DNA from: Acheta domesticus
Taxonomy: Eukaryota; Arthropoda; Insecta; Orthoptera; Gryllidae
Direction: 5' to 3'
Assembly (NCBI GenBank): GCA_031308135.1
Contig: JAHLJT010002630.1
Location: 94,036,141-94,100,140, forward strand
Length of the DNA stretch: 64,000 nt
The notes under the pieces: generated by a model
Databases searched by the model: none
Told to the model about the DNA's origin: nothing
The model's input: only the letters and a program-made list of their open reading frames with translations
Program-made: the position numbers and the translations under genes
Shown here: piece after piece, positions 58,081-64,000 of the stretch
Layout: every line of letters starts with the position of its first letter
Position numbering within the stretch: position 1 is the first letter of the stretch

Positions 58081-60179
58081 TTAATCATATTTATTTATAG
58101 AAATACAAATTATTAATATTGAGTCGTTTATATATCCTTTTTTAAAGCTTCAAATTGCAATAAATACCTGATCTTTGTCAAACATTGTTAAATCATCGGT
58201 TACATGTTAAAGTTCCCAAAGATTGGATTGATTATTTTGATAGAACAACTGTATTATTTTAAGAGTACAACTGCGCAATAATTTTGTAAACGTAGAAAGC
58301 ATTAAACGGTTTATCCCGCGCGGCGAATTCATTTAATGTCACAACATAACTAAGAGAAAGTTAACTTGAACCACTAGTAGCAGTTTTCGAAAAAGTTATA
58401 TTTGCATACTAGTGGTCAGCAAAAATGCTGCACGAAACGGTTTTCCAAAAAGCTACGCCCGCACTGCTCATGAACAAGTTAAATAGTCTTGGCGTTTTGA
58501 ATTACTTAACGGCACCTACAGTGGGGAGGGGGCTCATTCCATTCCTCTCGACAAGACAAACCAATTGGTCCAATTCTTAGCCGGGTCGTTTTTAGATATT
58601 CTGGAAGAATTCTAGAAAAATACCTGTTTAAGGGCGGAGGTTGCGTGGTCTTCTTTCAATTTCCGCGTGCATTGGAAATTAATCATATATTTTTCATTAA
58701 TAAAATGTAAATAGTTCTACATGCAAAAAAACATGACGTTGACATGTGAGCAAAAATTGTTCTTAAAAACCTCCGATTCAAAATTATTCGTTCATTGACT
58801 TGTAATACTTGTTTACATACCATATTATTTTCGTAATACCTTTCTTCCCACATTCATAATTTCTGAACCAACCAAATGGTTTTGATGATCGAAAAAACAG
58901 GCGATATATCTGCTTTGCAGGAGACTTTGTTTTAGTTTCTAATTTCTAAAATGTCATCCTATCTTCACTATTTTTGAAGTTATACTTTGCCCTTATTTAA
59001 AAAATTCAGCGCGCAGCCGAATGGATGTAGTGAGTGCGTCAGCCTGTAGATGCCTCCTGTGCTCCGAATCGGCGATGCCAGCTTTCTCGCACTACTGGCT
59101 GTGGAGTAAAAATACTTCTGTTAGTGATGACTAAGAGAGAAGCTTTAGTCCATCTGGTGAGGCTATGACTACGAGGCGAATGCTTGCAAATAACTCTCGG
59201 AAGTAAAACTTTTTAAAAGTAAAATTCAAACAAACCCAATTTATTCGGTATATCCTTAATAAAATTCAAAAGTCTTAATTTATTTCTATTCCCGCGTGGT
59301 AGTATTGCAGTCCCATTGATTCTGCAGCAATCGCTTAGAGAAACAAATCACCGTTGGAATTCTGCGTATGACGTGAATCGACTCACTTCCAAACAGAGAT
59401 GATAAAAACAAAGAGAAAACATCAACTAACCTACAATGTCATTATTTCATATTTGGCATAAATTCGTCGTATATGTAAACGTAATATGTAAACCAGATAA
59501 TACATGATACTTTCCGTCAGATAGTACTCTAAAAAAAGAAGAATAAGAAGATGATGATGATGTAAAAGAAGGAGAAGAAGAAGGACGTGTAGATGAAAAA
59601 TAACTCGTGATATAAGGAGAGTTATCAAATAATACGTCTGTCATGGTTTTCTTTCTCTAAAAAGTGTAATGGATCAGTGAATCTTATGTGCAGCACACAT
59701 ACATTCTTGTTCCATGCAATCGAATATATTACCAGTTTAAATTAACAACCACGAATATTTTTAGGAATACTGATGCAAATTTGCACCTATTGATAGTCGA
59801 TCAAAAAGCATATACTACATACTACACAAATCATTAATATGAAATAAACTTCCTTAGTTTCACCATCAATACACTAATATTTGTTGTGAAAATTTTGCTT
59901 TATGTTGCAATAACTTTTTTTAAATTTTGTGGCTGCATTGACCATCATATTTCCTATTTTCTCCTGTGCTACTCTTTTGTCTCACTTTCCCTAAATAATT
60001 CATTTCATTAACGTTTACTCCTTACTTCTCTATTTATCTCAAGATCCTTCATCGTCTCTTCTCTTGGTATCTATATTCTCTCTTACTTTGCCTTTCCATA
60101 TCCTTCGCCCAAATTCAATATTTTCTTGGCTCCCTCTACGTAGTTTAACTATTTTCCCCTTTTCTGTTCTTTGTATCTT

Positions 60180-60349
60180 TGGCACATCTCTCTCTCTCTC
60201 CCTCTCCCTCGTTATCTTTTTCACACACTTTTTCACTCTCTCATTCTACGTTCTTCCAACATATGTGTCTTCACGAATTCTGCATTTTCAATCTGTCTCA
60301 TAAAGAGTATTTTACTATTTCCCCCCTGATTCCCTTTTTATGACTGACA

Positions 60350-60383
<34 letters not shown>

Positions 60384-60522
60384 ATACACACACATTCGTC
60401 ACTCTTTGTTACTCTCTAATCCTATATTCTTCCAACAGATATATCTCAATAAATTATATTTCAATCTGCCCCTTAAAGAGTTTTTTTTACTATTTTGCCC
60501 CTGCTTCCCTCTTTATGACTGA

Positions 60523-60605
<83 letters not shown>

Positions 60606-60625
60606 CTGTCTCATACACATACATA
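60180..60625. repeat. (CT)n-containing tandem repeat, ~175-bp period
   Basis: 'ttcttccaac...' (60251, 60427) and 'tttatgactgacatctctct' (about 60336, 60511) each recur ~175 bp apart. Each copy carries its own (TC)n run; the second run, 60527-60610, is the longest. A third, degenerate copy precedes it. Confidence 0.75.
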
Positions 60626-60839
60626 CACAAAAATATTTGCCACTCTCTTCTCTCTCTACCTACCCCCCCACACACACACACACACAAAACACACATATAC
60701 TCACACAAACTTTTGCCGCTTTCTCACACACAGTCATTCGGTAGCCTCCTCACAATCCCCCTCTGATCCCCGCAATTGCTTTCCGTGCCTTAATGTGTTG
60801 TTGACCATTACCCTGCTCCCCTCCCTTAGTCTCTCTCAC

Positions 60840-61115
60840 TCTCTCGCCTGCGCGCTCCCTCAGCGGCCGCCCGCCGCGCCGCCCGCCCGTCCGCCCGCCC
60901 GCCGGCCGCAAATAGCGCGCGCGGAGGTTGCGGCGGGCGCCGCCAGGGGCGCGTGCGCTGACCTTGGCGCCGCCCAATTATGGGGCTTCTCACGTTTCGC
61001 GCGCGGGCTTCGCGGAGGCGCCAGGCACGAACCCCGACCCTTGCGCCCGCAGGTCCCCCCACCCTCCCGCCCCCGACTTCCCGTCTACGCACGCCCCTTC
61101 CTCGCTCCCAGAGGG
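60840..61115. promoter_or_regulatory. CpG island
   Basis: This stretch is very GC/CpG-rich (CGCCCGCCGCGCCGCCCGCC-type runs) in AT-rich DNA, with a CCAAT at about 60972. Open frames on both strands are Ala/Arg/Pro-rich and lack any domain. It may be an alternative promoter or first exon for Unc-89 or an unidentified gene. The phrase 'gcgcccgcag' near 61050 could act as a splice acceptor. Confidence 0.35.
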
Positions 61116-61137
61116 TGTTCAGAAGAAGAGATCTGTA

Positions 61138-61405
61138 GAGTCCCTAGATACAGAAGTAGCGCATTCCGTTGTTCCACCGATCCCGCCATTTTATGTCCAG
61201 TTGTCAGGAAAATTGGAAATGGGTGGTAGTATGGGTGTTGAGAACCATGAATCTCTCTCAAACCAATATTAGTATTCTTAAAAATCTCCATTATGTCTTC
61301 AATTGTTATCATTTCTGTTCAACCTCTGAATTCTGCTTGATGGGGCTATCGGGTGGGAGGATATTAAATGGCGGCGGTTGCGCTCCTCTCCATATCTAGG
61401 GACTC
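61138..61405. mobile_element. TA-flanked MITE at the edge of the CpG island
   Basis: GAGTCCCTAGATA starts at 61138 and its inverse TATCTAGGGACTC ends at 61405. TA lies on both sides (61136-61137 and 61406-61407). The inverted match continues inward with gaps, through 'gcgc' to 'ccgccattt' (left) and 'aaatggcgg' (right). Confidence 0.65.
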
Positions 61406-61407
61406 TA

Positions 61408-62564
61408 GAGATCTGGTGTAGTGGATCGAATGGAGGATCTTGTTTCAAACAAAATACCTCTGTTCTTTTTATACGTATTTTATTTATATATTTTTGTGTT
61501 AATGATAATTTAGCTAGTCATATAAATATCATCTTACAATCTAAAAAATTCCTTTTTTCTATATTATCTTTATTTGCAATTCGTGTAGTATATTATGCAA
61601 AATTTGTATCGTTCTTAGAAACATGTTTGAAGAAGAAACCTTTCTTCTGGCGATGTAGCTCTGGCAGTTGTGACCCTTCTTCTGAAGTAACTAAAACCTA
61701 TTATTTAATCTAATGATTTGAGCCTATCAAATTCCAGACTGTAATGTTTATTAGCAGGATGTCTTTCTAGTCTTTACTGATGTTTGAGGCTTCTCCTATT
61801 TATACAACCGTTGATACTTTTGTTTATTGACGGAGAACATTATTACCACTTGTATTGCTGATCTCATAAGTTTAGCTTGAAATTATTGGAGAATTTCTAC
61901 ATTTGAGGTTGTTCTGGGTTCATCGTAGTCCTTTAGTGAGTTCAAATAGGACTGTTGTGAAAATACTGTCCTTTAGTGAGTGGATAAAAATCGTAGTTCT
62001 TTTGTGAGTACAAATATACTGTTGTAAAAATACTAATTTTATTTTTCAGTGGTGAAATATTTGCGAATTATCCAGTAGTATTTTTTAATGTTTTATCCAG
62101 TTATTTTCTTTCGTAAAAGTTTGTCTTCCACGTCAATTTCCCTTCAACTGGAGTTCTAGGTACTCTACCGTGCTTCCTTAGGGATTTTTTATCAATTTGT
62201 ACTTTAGGTACACGTATCATTGTTAAAGGTGGTCATTACCTGAGTTGATTTGGTTCCGTTGACTTTAATGCACCTAAGTTTCAACCACGTATTAATGCGC
62301 TTGAGATATTTTTAGTAATTCTGAAGCAATTGTTAGATATGCATGAGAAAGAATTGAGACTTATTATCTGCAAAATTTGCTTTAAATTGTGCAGTGGTCG
62401 GAAGGTCCAACGAAAATAGTAGGTAGCGAATTCAACTCAACACACTTCTCGGAGTTGGGAAGCGATTGGGAAGAATTCAATATATTCGTTTAGAAGTGTT
62501 GCTGGAAAAAGTCTGTTTGTTGAGAATTATTTTATTTAAAAAACATTACAAAACATACGTGTGT
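61408..62564. other. AT-rich DNA, nothing recognised
   Basis: A partly repeated 'gtcctttagtgagt' phrase occurs near 61928, 61970 and 62000. No gene-like structure is seen. Confidence 0.6.
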
Positions 62565-63055
62565 ACCGGGATAGGTGGCTCAGGGCATCAACTGATGTCA
62601 CTGCAGTGCCTCTGTCTGGTGACCTGGCCGGGAAGTCCTAGGTTCGAGTGGCGACTATGGCGAGATTTCCGACACTAGCTGTCAGCTAGATCGAACTCAA
62701 TCGCTGTCTGGAGGAGAAATCTAGCGGCCGGCTGCTCTCATCGATAGTTTTCTGTGGTTTCTGCAATCAACAGCAGGTGAATGCCGGAGCAGTCTCTACC
62801 AAACGGGCCATGGACCGCGCGCGATCCTTCCTTCCTCTTGCTTTTCCTATGCTCATCAAGTACGTACACACAATTACACCCACATGCACTGCATTACCAC
62901 ACATGCCGGGAGGCCGCGCGCGACCTTGCCTTCCTCTTCCTCGGTTCCTTCTCTCTCTTCACTCAGTCTGACGCACTACACTATCACACCTGTCGGTAGA
63001 CCAGCTTAGAGCTTGTCGCGACTGGGGCAGTGCACCAGTGGGGAGAGGAACATGA
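62565..63055 (+). repeat. tRNA-derived SINE, plus orientation, with clear tRNA-like head
   Basis: The head 'ataggtggctcagggcatc' (A-box-like TGGCTCAGG) and 'cctaggttcgagtgg' (B-box-like) are ~65 bases apart. The body is 'gctagatcgaactcaatcgc', 'gcggccggctgctctcatcg', 'acgggccatggaccgcgcg'. It is cut at 'gactggggcagtgcacc', where the next copy begins tail-to-tail. Confidence 0.8.
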
Positions 63056-63500
63056 AAGGATTGATTGTGAGTTCGTGATTCCGGGCACGCCAACTACAGA
63101 GGTCATTATTCCTGTAAGTAGAGTGCATGATTTTCATCGGGAGGTGGCGATGATTTTTCCCCGCTGGATGACGAGATTCGGCGTCGACCTACCGTCGACT
63201 AGCGAGGTTTTCCTCTCACCAGTGGGCCACCGCCCCAGCCGGAACAAGTTCTAAGCTCCTGACTGGTCTCCCGGCATGTGCGGTAGTGTAGTGCATGTCA
63301 GTGTAAGTGTGTGTGTAAGGGGTGAGGACAGGACAAGGAAGAGGAAGGAAAGATCGCGCGCGGTCCGTGGCCCGTTTGTTAGGGTACTGCTCCTGCATTA
63401 GCCTGGTGTTGATCGGAGAAACCACGGAAAACTACCGATCAGGGAAGCTGGCCGCTAGAAGTCTTCCCTAGAAAGCGACTGAAAACTTGAAAGGAGAAAG
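63056..63500 (-). repeat. SINE copy, minus orientation, tail-to-tail with the preceding one
   Basis: 'ggattgattgtgagttcgtg', 'gggaggtggcgatga', 'ctaccgtcgactagcg', 'gtccgtggcccgtttgtt', 'gtgttgatcggagaaacc', ending at 'agaaagcgactgaaa'. It lacks the tRNA-like head. Confidence 0.8.
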
Positions 63501-63645
63501 TTTGCCGACGTGTAGGTCGGCGCCGAATTCCACTTCCCAGGAGGGGAAGAACACCGCCACCTGCCTGGATAATAACTTTCACCGCACGTACGGGACAAAT
63601 GACCATAGCAGTTTACGTGCCCGGAAACTCGAAACGGGGCAACTG
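63500..63645 (+). repeat. SINE tail fragment, plus orientation
   Basis: 'acgtgtaggtcggcgccg', 'gaacaccgccacctgcc', 'cacgtacgggacaaatgacc', 'tttacgtgcccggaaac'. This gives three copies of the family within 1.1 kb. Confidence 0.7.
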
Positions 63646-64000
63646 CTAGGGAATTTCGATAGTCACTAGTTACAAAAATTCCGAAATGCAGCTTCTTTTG
63701 GAAGATTTGCGCTTAATATTATTTGTTTTCCCTTTGTACTTATAGTACTGCTGGTATTACCTACATAGGATTCGAGGTGGTTAGGAATTCTCTTTCAAAC
63801 CTTTTCCGGTAACTACACACTTCCATGGCCCTCTATACAGTTTATCTAAAGGGTATAACCAGATCTTGTTAGGACTTATGAAATTGGATAAAGATGGCTT
63901 GGGAAGCGTCATGTTTCAACCGGATATTTTTACCCAATATTTACTATTTTATTAACAAAATATTGGTACTCATCTGGAAAGAAAGCTGAGTGGGCCTTAT
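63646..64000. other. Right-edge DNA, nothing recognised
   Basis: Mixed AT-rich sequence. No exon for the missing part of the Unc-89 DH domain was recognised. Confidence 0.5.

Larger units (their letters stand above)
47929..60840 (+). other. Long AT-rich intron of Unc-89 (apparent)
   Basis: I searched by eye for the rest of the DH domain (LP.QR...Y..LLK-type segment) and found nothing. Structured content: TIR element 48049-49729, MITE 51184-51677, dispersed repeat 54280-55750 (minus) and 57740-58080 (plus), CT arrays 60180-60620. A segment at 55800-55900 ('aactccgacaccgtatgacc', 'gatctcagtgaaagttgg') has the style of a transposon end but is unassigned. Confidence 0.5.

Noticed and set aside
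59020..59140. Short Cys-rich reading (MDVVSASACRCLLC...)
   Set aside because: Only ~37 codons, with no zinc-finger spacing beyond one Cys cluster and no splice signals.
60795..61272. Ala/Arg/Pro-rich open frames in the CpG island
   Set aside because: All frames are open owing to GC richness; no domain, and part overlaps a MITE.
1..64000. CRISPR arrays, operons, phage or bacterial systems
   Set aside because: The tandem arrays lack the repeat-spacer pattern, and all genes seen are intron-split animal genes.

Overview
This window is nuclear DNA from an animal, most likely an insect with a large, repeat-laden genome. It has short coding exons with GT..AG introns of several kb, AT-rich intronic and intergenic DNA, many tRNA-derived SINEs, and many short non-autonomous DNA transposons (MITEs) with clean target-site duplications (TSDs). 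There are no operons, ribosome-binding sites or prokaryotic genes. I cannot name the species from sequence alone.

Layout. (1) 1-9469, minus strand: four coding exons of an M1-family (gluzincin) aminopeptidase N-like ectoenzyme, running off the left edge. The exons carry a signal peptide, the N-terminal domain, the GAMEN exopeptidase motif and the HEXXH-18-E zinc site. The reading frame is broken twice: one base is missing at the edge of a roughly 640-bp Gly/Asp/Asn-coding minisatellite inside the first coding exon, and one extra base (net) lies in the GAMEN exon. A TATA/initiator/GATA cluster with a consensus splice donor at 15529-15597 is a candidate promoter and 5' UTR exon for this gene. 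(2) 9.5-16.6 kb: AT-rich DNA with a ~188-bp tandem repeat and an unclassified dispersed repeat. (3) 16.6-19.65 kb: a 3-kb minisatellite complex (30-, ~125- and ~140-bp units). A single coding exon at 17710-17826 (plus strand) sits inside it and resembles the conserved block of the CRACD/KIAA1211 (DUF4592) family. (4) 19.7-42.5 kb: no confident gene. It holds SINEs, several hAT-like, TA- and TTAA-flanked MITEs, a CpG-rich GATA-site cluster at 37.8-38.1 kb and an 81-bp tandem repeat. (5) 42592-47928, plus strand: four consecutive exons of an Unc-89/obscurin-type protein (end of the SH3 domain plus the first two thirds of the Dbl-homology RhoGEF domain), with matching intron phases; the gene runs off to the right. 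(6) 47.9-64 kb: apparent long intron with a 1.68-kb TIR element, MITEs, CT-repeat tandem arrays, a CpG island at ~60.84-61.11 kb and a SINE cluster at the right edge.

The genes do not form a pathway: one encodes a secreted/ectodomain peptidase, one probably an actin-regulatory protein, one a giant muscle M-band signalling scaffold. The most notable features are structural: a coding minisatellite with a frame break, an exon embedded in minisatellites, a SINE that appears to supply the splice-acceptor tract of an Unc-89 exon, and several young-looking MITEs with intact TSDs. I found no evidence for a novel multi-gene system.
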